A program made the translations under genes and the position numbers. A stretch of 64,000 nucleotides of DNA from assembly GCF_039537005.1 (NCBI RefSeq), contig NZ_BAAAZR010000001.1, positions 1,116,001-1,180,000 on the forward strand, written 5' to 3'. The notes beneath the pieces are model-generated. The model did no database searches. It was given only the letters and a program-made list of their open reading frames with translations, and was not told where the DNA came from. Below, piece by piece: positions 1-8,421 of this stretch. This stretch comes from Sphaerisporangium flaviroseum (lineage in GTDB: Bacteria; Actinomycetota; Actinomycetes; Streptosporangiales; Streptosporangiaceae). Positions within the stretch are counted from its first letter, which is position 1. Every line of letters begins with the position of its first letter.

Positions 1-228
1 ATGGCCGGTAGCGCCGTGATCGTCGCCGGGCCGCCCTCGTGCATGAGGATGATCGAACCCGGCCGTGCCCGGTCCACCGCCCGGCGGGCGACGGCCTCCG
101 GGTCGGAATCCCCGGCGTCGGAGGCGTCCACGTTCCATCCGATGACTGAAAGGTTCAGGGCGCGGGCCGCGGTCGCGACCTGGGCCGTGACGCCGTGCAC
201 GCCCAAATAGCGATTTACGGTGATTTTG
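1..228 (-). pseudogene. C-terminal fragment of a NodB-type polysaccharide deacetylase
   Basis: Read on the minus strand, roughly positions 216 down to 1 translate into the C-terminal part of a NodB-homology deacetylase. The segment ends with the usual 'WNVD' strand, a 'DPEAVARRAVDR' helix and the 'RPGSIILMHEGG' motif, and runs off the left edge. The catalytic N-terminal half (the TFDDG region, normally some 300 bp upstream) cannot be present because nuoA begins at 369. The frame stays open upstream but no longer resembles the family. I infer a 5'-truncated remnant left when the nuo cluster or its promoter became joined here. An unrecognised short intact gene is less likely. Confidence 0.55.
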
Positions 229-368
229 TGTGATCGGGGGCTGTCTTTTGACCGCGAGGGGTAGCTCAAAGGTGACGGTAAGCGACTCCCCGCCACAAGG
301 TCGAACCTCTGGCAAGGTTGCGCCGGGGTCGGCCGGGGCACTGGTTTACGATCGAGGCCGGAGGCTGT

Positions 369-740
369 ATGAGCGGATATTTCGGTTCTTACGTTGTCGT
401 AGCCGTACTTTTCGCGATCGGCATCGCCGTCTTCGCCGGAGCGCTTCTGGCCAACCGGATGCTCCGCCCGAACAACCCCACGCGCGAGAAGCTCACGACC
501 TACGAGTGCGGCGTCGATCCCGTGGGCGAGGGCTGGGCGCAGTCGCAGATCAGGTACTACGTCTTCGCCTACCTCTACGTCGTCTTCGCCGTGGACGCGG
601 TGTTCCTGTTCCCCTGGGCGACGGTCTTCGCCGCGCCGGGCTTCGGCATGGCCACGCTGGTCGAGATGTTCGTCTTCCTGGCCTTCATCGCCCTCGGCAT
701 CCTGTACGCCTGGCGCAAACGCGTACTCGCCTGGACGTGA
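369..740 (+). CDS. nuoA: NADH-quinone oxidoreductase subunit A
   Basis: Small membrane subunit of complex I (123 aa, normal length). It has three predicted membrane helices (about residues 7-27, 63-85 and 92-114) and the family signature TYECGVDPVG in the loop after helix 1. The ATG at 369 is chosen over an upstream TTG because GGAGG ends five bases before it and the protein then begins at the first membrane helix. It is the first gene of a nuoABCH run, 13 bp ahead of nuoB. The cluster lacks nuoDEFG, so this is probably the second, partial nuo locus of the genome rather than the main operon. Confidence 0.95.
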   Translation: MSGYFGSYVVVAVLFAIGIAVFAGALLANRMLRPNNPTREKLTTYECGVDPVGEGWAQSQIRYYVFAYLYVVFAVDAVFLFPWATVFAAPGFGMATLVEMFVFLAFIALGILYAWRKRVLAWT

Positions 741-753
741 GGAAGAGGGGAGA

Positions 754-1296
754 ATGCCTGTCATGGCCGCCAGCGATCTTCCGATGCCCACCGTGGGGCC
801 GGTGTCCCGGCTCGCCCCCAAACCGATGCGTTTCATACTCAACTGGGGGCGGCGCTACTCGCTCTGGGTGTTCAACTTCGGGCTGGCCTGCTGCGCGATC
901 GAGTTCATCGCCACCTCGACGAGCCGTCACGACTTCATCCGGTTCGGGGTGATCCCGTTCGCGAACGGCCCCAGGCAGGCCGACCTCATGATCGTCTCAG
1001 GGACCGTCACGGACAAGATGGCGCCGGCCGTCAAGCGCCTGTACGAGCAGATGCCCGACCCCAAGTACGTCATCTCGTTCGGCGCCTGCTCCAACTGCGG
1101 TGGCCCCTACTGGGACTCCTACTGCGTGACCAAGGGCGTCGACCAGATCATTCCGGTCGACGTCTACGTGCCCGGGTGCCCGCCCCGGCCCGAGGCGCTG
1201 CTGTACGGGATCATGAAGCTCCAGGAGAAGATCGCCGCCGAGTCGCTCGGCGAGCGTTACGCCTCCCCGCGGCCTGTGCCGGGCGTGCCCACGTGA
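754..1296 (+). CDS. nuoB: NADH-quinone oxidoreductase subunit B (Fe-S cluster N2)
   Basis: PSST-type subunit at the quinone end of the peripheral arm, 180 aa. All four expected ligands of the [4Fe-4S] cluster N2 are visible: Cys46 and Cys47 in the tandem CC motif, Cys112 in GACSNCGG and Cys142 in VPGCPPRP, so the cluster should assemble. Start ATG 754 has GAGGGGAGA directly upstream. The stop overlaps the GTG start of nuoC by 4 bp (GTGA), which suggests translational coupling. The normal partner NuoD is not encoded here and would have to come from elsewhere in the genome. Confidence 0.96.
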   Translation: MPVMAASDLPMPTVGPVSRLAPKPMRFILNWGRRYSLWVFNFGLACCAIEFIATSTSRHDFIRFGVIPFANGPRQADLMIVSGTVTDKMAPAVKRLYEQMPDPKYVISFGACSNCGGPYWDSYCVTKGVDQIIPVDVYVPGCPPRPEALLYGIMKLQEKIAAESLGERYASPRPVPGVPT

Positions 1297-1910
1297 GGGC
1301 CGCGATCGAGGAGCGGTACGGCTCCCGCGCCCAGGTGTCCGAGTCGTTCGGCGAGACGACCGTGGACGTCGGCACCGGCGACTGGATCGACCTGCTGACC
1401 TTCGCCCGTGACGGCCTCGGATGCGTGTTCTTCGACTGGCTGACCGGGGTCGACGACCCGCCGGACGGCTTCTCCGTCGTCGCCCACCTCTTCGACCCCG
1501 TCGAGCACGTCCACCTGCTGGCCCGCACCAGGGTGTCCCGCGACGACCCCAGGCTGCCGAGTGCCACGCCGGTGTTCCGGGGTGCCGAGTGGCACGAGCG
1601 CGAGACCTTCGAGATGTTCGGGGTGATCTTCGAGGACCATCCCTATCTGGTCCCCCTGCTGCTGCCCGACGGCTTCGAGGGCCACCCGCTCCGCAAGGAC
1701 TTCGTCCTCGCCTCCCGCGTCGCCAAGCCGTGGCCCGGGGCCAAGGAGCCCGGCGAGTCGGGGCAGGGCTCGCCCAGCCGCAGGAAGACGCTTCCGCCCG
1801 GCGTCCCCACCGACTGGGGCCCATCCGCCGCCACACCGCCACCGGTCCGGGGCCCCCGGGCCGTACGGCCGCCCGCGCGCCCGGAAGGCCGGGAGGACGG
1901 AGATGGCTGA
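1293..1910 (+). CDS. nuoC: NADH-quinone oxidoreductase subunit C with Pro-rich tail
   Basis: 30-kDa-type subunit, 205 aa. The core carries the family motif EWHERETFEMFG followed by GHPLRKDF, which normally contacts NuoD. From about residue 140 the protein continues as a Gly/Pro/Arg-rich, probably disordered tail that is not part of the family fold. The GTG start at 1293 lies in a GTGA overlap with the nuoB stop; the frame is open further upstream, but that part is only the shadow of nuoB. The last 8 bp overlap nuoH. No NuoD domain is fused to it. Confidence 0.9.
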   Translation: MRAAIEERYGSRAQVSESFGETTVDVGTGDWIDLLTFARDGLGCVFFDWLTGVDDPPDGFSVVAHLFDPVEHVHLLARTRVSRDDPRLPSATPVFRGAEWHERETFEMFGVIFEDHPYLVPLLLPDGFEGHPLRKDFVLASRVAKPWPGAKEPGESGQGSPSRRKTLPPGVPTDWGPSAATPPPVRGPRAVRPPARPEGREDGDG

Positions 1911-2859
1911 GGTGCTCGACGTCGCGCTCCGCCTCTTGGTGATCGTCATCGCGTTCCTCACGCTGCCGCTGATCATCGGCCAGACCGAGCACAAGGCCAT
2001 GGCCCACATGCAGTCCCGCCTCGGTCCCATGTACGCCGGGGGGTTCCACGGCTGGGCCCAGCTCATCGCCGACGGCGTGAAGTTCGCCCAGAAGGAGGAC
2101 GTCATCCCCAGGGCGGCCGACCGCCGGGTGTTCTCCATCGCCCCGGCCGTGGCGCTGGTCCCGTACCTCGTCGTGATGATCGTCATCCCTGTCGGCCCGG
2201 GGCTGTTCGGCGCCGACCTGGATACGGGCCTGTTCTTCGTGCTCGCCGTGATGGGCGTGGGCGTGCTCGGCTCGATCATGGCCGGCTGGTCGTCGGCCAA
2301 CAAGTACTCGGTGCTGGGGGGCATCCGCTCGGCGGCGCAGCTGATGTCCTACGAGCTGCCGCTCGTCCTCGCGGCCTCGTCGGTCGCGATGGCGGCGGGC
2401 ACGCTGTCGCTGCCGGGCATCGTGGAGGCGTGGCAGTGGTGGTGGCTGCCCTGGCAGGCCATCGGCGCGGTGGTGTTCTTCGTCGCGGGGCTCGCCGAGC
2501 TGCGCAGGCCGCCCTTCGACATGCCGATCGCCGAGTCCGAGATCATCATGGGCCCGATGACCGAGTACACCGGGATCCGCTTCGCGCTGTTCATGCTCGC
2601 CGAGTACGTCGGGATCGTGGTGCTGTCCGCCCTGACCACCGTGCTGTTCCTCGGGGGATGGCACGGGCCGCTGCTGCCCGGACCGGTCTGGACGCTGATC
2701 AAGATCTTCGCGCTGGCCTTCGTGGTGATCTGGGTCCGCGTCAGCTTTCCCCGTCTCCGCGCGGACCAGTTGCAGAAGCTCGCCTGGATCGGCCTGGTCC
2801 CCCTTGCGCTGTTCCAGCTCGCGCTCACCGGCGTCGTGCGGGTGCTGCTGGCCGGCTGA
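1903..2859 (+). CDS. nuoH: NADH-quinone oxidoreductase subunit H
   Basis: Membrane subunit forming the entrance of the quinone chamber, 318 aa with about eight membrane helices. Diagnostic segments are the QTEHKAMAHMQSRLGP stretch after helix 1, RPPFDMPIAESEI and EYTGIRFALFMLAEY. ATG 1903 overlaps the nuoC end and is preceded by GGAGG inside nuoC. In comparable clusters nuoI follows directly. Here nuoH is followed after 22 bp by a convergent SDR gene, and nuoI appears only at 12575. The operon is therefore interrupted at this point, and nuoI-N need their own promoter or read-through. Confidence 0.96.
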   Translation: MAEVLDVALRLLVIVIAFLTLPLIIGQTEHKAMAHMQSRLGPMYAGGFHGWAQLIADGVKFAQKEDVIPRAADRRVFSIAPAVALVPYLVVMIVIPVGPGLFGADLDTGLFFVLAVMGVGVLGSIMAGWSSANKYSVLGGIRSAAQLMSYELPLVLAASSVAMAAGTLSLPGIVEAWQWWWLPWQAIGAVVFFVAGLAELRRPPFDMPIAESEIIMGPMTEYTGIRFALFMLAEYVGIVVLSALTTVLFLGGWHGPLLPGPVWTLIKIFALAFVVIWVRVSFPRLRADQLQKLAWIGLVPLALFQLALTGVVRVLLAG

Positions 2860-2881
2860 CCTCCGCGGCTCCGCCCGGCCG

Positions 2882-3628
2882 TCAGCGGCCCAGCATGGTC
2901 CCGCCGTTGATGTGCAGGATCTGGCCGGTGACGTATCCCGCTTCGGGGGAGGCGAGATACCTGATGGCCGCGGCCACCTCGCTCGGTGTGCCGGCCTTGC
3001 CGACCAGGGTTCCGTCGACGCGGGCCTTGACGAACTCCGGCGTCGCCCGGTCGCCGAAGAACTCGGTGTCGCCGATGTACCCGGGGGCCACCGCGTTCAC
3101 CGTGACCCCGTCGGGCCCGAGGCGCTGCGCCAACTCGAAGGTGTAGGCGTGCAGCGCCGCCTTCGCGCCCCCGTACGAGCCGGGGCCGCGGAGCGCCGCG
3201 ATCGACGACAGGTGCACGATGCGGCCACCGGGTCGCCGGATGAACGGCAGCAGGCCCTCGGTCAGGAGCACCGCCGTGAGCACGTTGGCCTCGAAGTTGC
3301 GCCGGTAGCCCTCGGCGATCCCGGCCAGCGTGCCGTCGTCGCCGGCGGCGACGTTGCCGCCCGCGTTCGTGACGATCACGTCCACCGGTCCGTGCAGGGC
3401 GATCGCCTCCACCGCGGCCTGCGCCTGCCGCACATCGGACAGGTCGGCGGTGGTCCAGCTGACCAGGTCGGCGTCGAACGCGGTGTTCAGCTTCGCGGCC
3501 GCCTCGCTCAGCACCTCGGCACGGCGGCCAAGGATGATCACTTGTGCTCCCTCGCCGGCGAAGGCCTCAGCCGTCGCCAGCCCGATGCCGGTGCCTCCTC
3601 CGGACACCACCACGCGTCGCTGCTCCAT
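2882..3628 (-). CDS. Short-chain dehydrogenase/reductase (SDR family)
   Basis: NAD(P)-dependent classical SDR of 248 aa. Visible motifs are the dinucleotide-binding GGGTGIG near residue 10, NAG (NAGGN) near 90, the catalytic Ser in HLSSIAA, YGGAK (Tyr-x-x-x-Lys) and APGYIGDT. Start ATG 3628 has AAGGAGG seven bases upstream. It lies 36 bp downstream of the FAD-monooxygenase gene on the same strand, so the two probably form an operon controlled by the divergent TetR gene. Substrate unknown; the pairing suggests a detoxification or tailoring role. This is the first gene of the block separating nuoH from nuoI. Confidence 0.9.
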   Translation of the reverse strand: MEQRRVVVSGGGTGIGLATAEAFAGEGAQVIILGRRAEVLSEAAAKLNTAFDADLVSWTTADLSDVRQAQAAVEAIALHGPVDVIVTNAGGNVAAGDDGTLAGIAEGYRRNFEANVLTAVLLTEGLLPFIRRPGGRIVHLSSIAALRGPGSYGGAKAALHAYTFELAQRLGPDGVTVNAVAPGYIGDTEFFGDRATPEFVKARVDGTLVGKAGTPSEVAAAIRYLASPEAGYVTGQILHINGGTMLGR

Positions 3629-3664
3629 GCTGTGCCTCCTTTTCGGTTCACCCATTAGATCATT

Positions 3665-4864
3665 TCAGTAGCTTTTGAGGGTGATGGCGGTGGCCGCCTT
3701 GTGGATCGGCTCGAGGATCTTGGTGATCACGCGGTCCTTGCCCGGCATGTAAGGCATGATCCTCAGCATCTTCATCTGGAACCAGATCAGCCACTTGCCG
3801 CCCAGCACCATGTGCTTGATGTTCTGCGGCCCGAGGTTCTGGTTCTGCTCGGCGAAGTGCCGCAGCTCCCGCTCGTAGCCGTCGAAACCGGCCTCGTGGT
3901 CGCCACCGGCGGCGGCTAGTTCCCCCGCCAGGACGTAGGCGCCGACCAGGGCCAGGCTCGTGCCCTGCCCTGAGGCGGGGGAGGCGCAGTAGCCGGCGTC
4001 GCCCAGCAGCACGACGCGGCCCTTCGACCAGCGGTCCATGTGGACCTGGCTCAGGGAGTCGAAGTAGAAGTCGGGAGCGGAGTCCATCGCGCCGAGCAGG
4101 CGGGGGATCTCCCACGCGTCCTGCGCGTAGGCGTCGGCCAGGAGCCTCTGCTGCCGGGCGCGGTCGCGGTGGTCGTACGTCAGCGGCTCGGAGGCGAACA
4201 GGAACATCGCCTTGGCGCCGGTGTCCTTGGCCGTGCTGTACATCAGGGCCGTGCGGCCGGGAGAGACGTAGGTGAGCTCCCAGCGGTCGAGGTCCAGGTG
4301 GTTGGGGACGCTGAAGATCGAGACGTGGTAGCCGAGGTCGCGGACGTAGTCCTCCTCGGGGCCGAAGAACAGCGCGCGGGTGCTGGAATGCAGACCGTCG
4401 GCGCCCACCACCAGGTCGAACGTGCGCGTCTCGCCGCTCTCGAAGGTGACCCGCACCCCCGCGCCCGTGTCGGTGGCGCTGGAGACGGCGTCGCCGAAGA
4501 GGTACTCGACCTCGCCCTTGGTCAGGTCGTAGAGGATGCGGTTGAGGTCGCCGCGCAGGATCTCGGCGTCCTCCTCTCCGCGACCGCCGAACGTGTCGCC
4601 GTCCAGGCTCGCCACCCTCTTGCCGGCGGCGTTGACGATCGAACCGCCCTGCACGTCGGTGCGCTGGCGGCGGATCTCGTCCAGGACGCCCATGCGGCCG
4701 ACCACGTCGAGCGCCGCGCCACGGATGTCGATCTTGTAGCCGCCTTCCCGGAGCTCGGACGCACGCTCGACCACCGTGGGGGTGAAGCCGTGGCGGCGCA
4801 GCCAGTAGGCCAGCGCGGTGCCCGCGATGCCGGCGCCTGAGATCAGGATGGTGCGGTTCTTCAT
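3665..4864 (-). CDS. FAD-dependent monooxygenase (PHBH/TetX-like)
   Basis: Flavoprotein hydroxylase of 399 aa. The N-terminal Rossmann motif GAGIAGTALAYWLRR (residues 9-23) binds the ADP part of FAD, the DG motif VVGADGLHSSTR lies near residue 160, and the second FAD motif GDAGYCASPASGQG near residue 290. This order is typical of class A monooxygenases acting on aromatic or polyketide-like compounds, including antibiotic-inactivating TetX relatives. Start ATG 4864 is preceded by GAGGAGG. It is divergent from the TetR gene at 4973 with paired inverted repeats between them, and is followed by an SDR gene. Substrate cannot be read from the sequence. Confidence 0.88.
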   Translation of the reverse strand: MKNRTILISGAGIAGTALAYWLRRHGFTPTVVERASELREGGYKIDIRGAALDVVGRMGVLDEIRRQRTDVQGGSIVNAAGKRVASLDGDTFGGRGEEDAEILRGDLNRILYDLTKGEVEYLFGDAVSSATDTGAGVRVTFESGETRTFDLVVGADGLHSSTRALFFGPEEDYVRDLGYHVSIFSVPNHLDLDRWELTYVSPGRTALMYSTAKDTGAKAMFLFASEPLTYDHRDRARQQRLLADAYAQDAWEIPRLLGAMDSAPDFYFDSLSQVHMDRWSKGRVVLLGDAGYCASPASGQGTSLALVGAYVLAGELAAAGGDHEAGFDGYERELRHFAEQNQNLGPQNIKHMVLGGKWLIWFQMKMLRIMPYMPGKDRVITKILEPIHKAATAITLKSY

Positions 4865-4898
4865 GGGGGCCTCCTCGTTCGTCGTCCTCGCGTCGAAC

Positions 4899-4951
4899 GA
4901 TACAGATGTATCAGATGAATGTGCAATACGTTTGTACGAGACAGTTGTCTC
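4899..4951. promoter_or_regulatory. Two inverted repeats, probable TetR operators
   Basis: Between the divergent monooxygenase and TetR genes lie two 14-bp inverted repeats of similar design: GATACA-GA-TGTATC (4899-4912) and GAGACA-GT-TGTCTC (4938-4951). Together they suggest a half-site GAKACA. The arrangement fits autoregulation by the adjacent TetR repressor. Binding is inferred. Confidence 0.6.
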
Positions 4952-4972
4952 ATACCGATGTAGACTCCAGGC

Positions 4973-5599
4973 ATGGGAAATCGTGAAGACCTGCTGGCCG
5001 GGGCCAAGCGCTGCCTGTACGAGAAGGGGTACGCCCGCACGACCGCCCGGGACATCGCGGCCGCCTCGGGGGTGGTGAGCCTCGCCGCCATCGGCTACCA
5101 CTACGGGTCCAAGGAGGCGCTGCTGAACGCGGCGCTCTACCAGGCACTGGAGGAGTGGGGCGAGGATCTCGGGCGCATCCTGGAGGTCGAGGGCGCCCCG
5201 GACGCCACCCCGGAGGACCAGTTCGAGGCGACATGGGCCGCCATCATCCAGTCGTTCGCGGCCAACCGGCCGTTGTGGGCCATCCAGTTCGAGCTCATCG
5301 CGCACATCGAGCGGATGCCGGAGGTGCGCCAGGCCTTCACCGCGGCCGGCAGGCAGGCGCGCCTGGGCCTGGTCGAGCTGTTCCGGAACATCGGATCCGA
5401 CGGTGACGAGAAGCAGGCGGAGAAGATCGGCTCGCTCTACCAGGCGCTGCTCAGCGGTGTGGCGTCCCAGTGGCTCCTGGATCCAGACAGCGCGCTGTCA
5501 GGCCGCGAGCTGATCCAGGCCCTGCGAAGCGTCACGGCGGCCCTCGGGCCGGTCACCGCGGAGGGTCAGACGGAGGTCGGCAGCGGGCCGCCGTTGTAG
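4973..5599 (+). CDS. TetR/AcrR family transcriptional regulator
   Basis: 208-aa one-component repressor. The N-terminal helix-turn-helix spans about residues 24-50 (TTARDIAAASGV ... IGYHYGSKEALL), followed by an all-helical ligand-binding domain. It is divergent from the FAD monooxygenase, with two inverted repeats in the 108-bp gap, so it most likely represses that gene, the SDR behind it and itself. The last 34 bp overlap the convergent metallo-beta-lactamase-fold gene. The inducer is unknown. Confidence 0.9.
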   Translation: MGNREDLLAGAKRCLYEKGYARTTARDIAAASGVVSLAAIGYHYGSKEALLNAALYQALEEWGEDLGRILEVEGAPDATPEDQFEATWAAIIQSFAANRPLWAIQFELIAHIERMPEVRQAFTAAGRQARLGLVELFRNIGSDGDEKQAEKIGSLYQALLSGVASQWLLDPDSALSGRELIQALRSVTAALGPVTAEGQTEVGSGPPL

Positions 5600-6525
5600 G
5601 CCATGGCATCGACGAAGGCCTGGAGGAGGTCGAGCTCGCCGCCCCCCGCCGCGTCGAGGTAGGCCCGGTGCAGGTTGAGCACGAGGCGCTCGGAGTCCGC
5701 CCAGCCGGCGAATTCTCCGAGATCGCACGCTCGCGCGGCCTCCAGCGGCGAGAGCCCGGCTCGGCGGCCGCTCTCGGCGGTGTCCAGGATGAGCCGGTAG
5801 TAACGTTCATGGGCCCCCAGCACGTCGGGGAGCGTCGCGGCGTCGAGGAGCGGGCCGTGCCCAGGCACGACGTGGGCCGGCTCGAAGGCGGCCATCCAGT
5901 CGAGCGACCGCAGCGCTCCCTCCAGCGAACCCATGAAGACCAGCGGCGTGAGGCCGTGGAAGATCAGGTCACCGCTGAAGAGCACCCGCTCCTCCGGGAG
6001 CCAGGCGACGACGTCCCCGGTGGTGTGCGCGGGCGAGCCCGGGTGGCGTAGCTCGACCCTGCGGTCACCGGCGAACACGGTGAGCTCGGAACGCAGGGTG
6101 ATGGCCGGCACGCGCCGGGTCACCCCTCCCCAGTCAGGCACCGGCGTCCAGACCGGAGGACAGCCGTCGATGATGGGATCGACCAGGAGCCCGTCCCGCA
6201 TGGCCTCGTGCCCGATGATGACGGTCGCGTCGGGCAGGAGGCTGTTGCCGTACGAGTGGTCGCCGTGCTGGTGGGTGTTGACGGCCATGCGGATGGGAGC
6301 GTCCCCGGTGGCCGTCCCCACGGCGTCGAGGAACCGGCGCGTGCGCTGCTCGGTGGCACACGTGTCGATCACGATGCAGCCGTCGCCGCCGGTCACCACC
6401 CCGGCGTTGTTCAACCACCAGGAGCCGTCGGGCTGCACCCACGCCAGCACCCCGGGGACGACCTCGTGCAGCGTGCCCGGCGCTCCGGCCGGGGATGAGG
6501 GCTGTTTCGGGGAAACGATCGTCAC
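5566..6525 (-). CDS. Metallo-beta-lactamase-fold hydrolase
   Basis: 319-aa protein with the metal-binding motif HQHGDHSYGN near residue 85, a further His in HPGSPAHTTGD, the Asp in LFSGDLIF and the C-terminal PGHGP. This set of ligands supports a binuclear zinc (or iron) site of the MBL superfamily. Closest in style to the hydrolases acting on esters or thioesters rather than true beta-lactamases; no signal peptide is seen, so it is cytoplasmic. It is transcribed toward and overlaps the TetR gene by 34 bp. Confidence 0.85.
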   Translation of the reverse strand: MTIVSPKQPSSPAGAPGTLHEVVPGVLAWVQPDGSWWLNNAGVVTGGDGCIVIDTCATEQRTRRFLDAVGTATGDAPIRMAVNTHQHGDHSYGNSLLPDATVIIGHEAMRDGLLVDPIIDGCPPVWTPVPDWGGVTRRVPAITLRSELTVFAGDRRVELRHPGSPAHTTGDVVAWLPEERVLFSGDLIFHGLTPLVFMGSLEGALRSLDWMAAFEPAHVVPGHGPLLDAATLPDVLGAHERYYRLILDTAESGRRAGLSPLEAARACDLGEFAGWADSERLVLNLHRAYLDAAGGGELDLLQAFVDAMAYNGGPLPTSV

Positions 6526-6603
6526 ACCTGCCTCGACCTCGACGGACCGCCCCGGCGCGGCCCCCGCACCTCAGGGACCGGACCAGGACGATGAGGACCT
6601 TGC

Positions 6604-8016
6604 CTAGTATTCCGTACTCGACCCGTGTGCCGCCCGAAGGAACCTGCTGAGATCGTCGCGGCTCAGATGGGCCCTCCACACGCCCTCCGCGCCGTCGAGT
6701 CGCGCCTCGTTGACGGCATCGCGCGCCGCCGCCGACGCGGCGAGATCGGGCAGGTAGCGGCCTGCGGTGAAGACCAGGGCCCGGCGGATGTCGCAGGGGA
6801 GGGCCTCGCCCGGGTGGCGGGTGGAGAAGGCGGAAGCGGCCCTGACGATGTTCACGACGGACCAGGCCGATTCCGAGGCGTCCTCGGTGGCGCCTCGACC
6901 GGCCGACACGGCGGCCCGCAGGAAGTCGGCGGCGTGGGAGCTGAGGTCGACCTGGTCGTTGAGCCGTGCCGGGACGGGCACGCGGGCGAACCTGGTGAAC
7001 GGCTCGGTGCTGCTGCCCTGGGTGTGCCACTGGTCGCTGACCAGCATCGTGGCGTATCGGAACCCCGACGGCGGATCCCCGAGCACGTGACGTGCGGCCT
7101 GCCCGTTCTGGCTCGCCCGATCGATGACCGCGACGACCGGGTCGAACTCGGCCCGTAGCTTGGGGCCGCTGAAGGTGCGGCTTTCGGCTTCCAGCAGGTC
7201 CGCGCTCGTGGATCCGGGGATCGGTATCTCGATCTCGCCGGCCGCTCGGGCGTCCAGCATGGAGCGGGTGACCTCCGCGAGAAAGCGGGAGTCCCAGATC
7301 TTGCCGTCCGGGCCGTACTTGAACAGCATGCCGACCGACCACGGGTCCGGATTCCTCGTGATCGCCGCCCGGGTCGCCTCCGAGAGCAGGGGCCGCCTCT
7401 CCTTGCCGGTGCCGAGGCGCATCTGGGTCGCCGCGGCCAGGGAAGAGCCGAGGGCGCGGAGGATGCTCGCGCTCTCGGCGCTGAACAGCGTCGCGCCCGC
7501 CCGGTTCGTCAGGGCCCGCGCCGCCTGGAGCGCCTGCGGGCAGGCCTCCGCCCAGAAGGCCGCCAGGTAGGCCTTGTCGCCGAGGTGCCGTGAGAGGTTC
7601 TCCGCCAGCGCAGGCAGGCCGGCGCTCGCCTGCTCCGGGTCCTTGGAGGTGACGGCCCCGGCCAGCGCCTGGGCGTCCTGGGTCGCCTCGGTGCCGCTCT
7701 GCCCGGTGGTCGTCCAGTCGAGGTGCACGGTGGGCGGGTGAGCGCGGTCGTGGTGGAACGCGTCGCCGCCAAGGCCCTTCCACCCTTTCTCCCGCGCCAG
7801 GTCGTAGGCCTTGGTGGTTCGCGCCTGCATGTCGCGGGCGTCGTTCAGCGCCTCGTCGATCAGGCGGGGCAGCGCGGCGAAGCTCACGCCGCTGTCCCAC
7901 TTCTGCATCTTCTGCTGGATCATCGGACCGTGCCGGGCCAGCAGGGTGTGCAGTCGCTGGAGCCGGCCGGCCAGTTCCTGAAGGCCGGCGGGGTCGACTC
8001 CTACGAACTCGCTCAT
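6604..8016 (-). CDS. Large WXG100-associated protein of unknown function
   Basis: 470-aa protein, no clear enzyme motif. The N-terminal 80 residues form a helical hairpin-like segment (SEFVGVDPAGLQELAGRL ... LIDEALNDARDMQART) typical of the large partners found beside WXG100 proteins in actinomycetes. The rest is alpha-helical and Ala/Arg-rich. It starts 22 bp downstream of the small WXG100-like gene on the same strand, so the two are probably co-transcribed. No signal peptide or membrane helix is apparent. A substrate or chaperone-bound effector of type VII (ESX-like) secretion is possible, but no secretion ATPase is in the window. Confidence 0.65.
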   Translation of the reverse strand: MSEFVGVDPAGLQELAGRLQRLHTLLARHGPMIQQKMQKWDSGVSFAALPRLIDEALNDARDMQARTTKAYDLAREKGWKGLGGDAFHHDRAHPPTVHLDWTTTGQSGTEATQDAQALAGAVTSKDPEQASAGLPALAENLSRHLGDKAYLAAFWAEACPQALQAARALTNRAGATLFSAESASILRALGSSLAAATQMRLGTGKERRPLLSEATRAAITRNPDPWSVGMLFKYGPDGKIWDSRFLAEVTRSMLDARAAGEIEIPIPGSTSADLLEAESRTFSGPKLRAEFDPVVAVIDRASQNGQAARHVLGDPPSGFRYATMLVSDQWHTQGSSTEPFTRFARVPVPARLNDQVDLSSHAADFLRAAVSAGRGATEDASESAWSVVNIVRAASAFSTRHPGEALPCDIRRALVFTAGRYLPDLAASAAARDAVNEARLDGAEGVWRAHLSRDDLSRFLRAAHGSSTEY

Positions 8017-8038
8017 GCCATCCCTCTCCTGACGGGGC

Positions 8039-8299
8039 CTACGACGCGAGCTTGCGGCGCTCCGCCTCCTCCAGACGCGCGACCAGGCGGGGCTGTTCGG
8101 CGAGAACCGTATGGAGCAGGGCGACGAGCTGGCCTCGGCGAGCGTTCCAGCCGGCGGCCCACTGGTCGGCCGCCACGCCGTGCCAGGTCTGGGTGCCGAA
8201 CATCGGGGGCACGGTCGCCAGCGCGCGGAGAAGGTCGTGCACCATTTCGGCGGCGGCGGCCATGTCCGCCTGGCACTGAGCGGCCTCGGATGGCGCCAT
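8039..8299 (-). CDS. WXG100-like small protein
   Basis: 86 aa, helix-turn-helix hairpin of WXG100 type: a first helix (SEAAQCQADMAAAAEMVHDLLRAL), the turn with W-H-G (QTWHGVAADQW) near residue 41, and a second amphipathic helix. Start ATG 8299 is taken because a GGAGG lies close upstream and the longer frame adds only a short basic peptide. It precedes the 470-aa partner gene by 22 bp. Such proteins are usually exported as dimers by type VII secretion; here neither EccC nor other ESX components are nearby, so export is inferred from the fold only. Confidence 0.6.
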   Translation of the reverse strand: MAPSEAAQCQADMAAAAEMVHDLLRALATVPPMFGTQTWHGVAADQWAAGWNARRGQLVALLHTVLAEQPRLVARLEEAERRKLAS

Positions 8300-8421
8300 G
8301 CGAACTCCTCCCAGCGGCGTCACTCGGGCGCGTGCTGACACCGCCTGTAAACCTAGGCGAAGCGCGTATCAGGTCACCAGGCTTCTACGTTCTGGAAATC
8401 GGAATTACCGAGCCGCGGGGT

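Noticed and set aside
997..2664. Long open frame opposite nuoB-nuoC-nuoH
   Set aside because: Arg/His/Asp-rich composition with no family; it is the antisense shadow of high-GC genes. The same applies to long frames opposite nuoL (14508-16301), nuoM (16709-18238), the PhoX-family gene (37676-39574) and the transporter (40166-41587).
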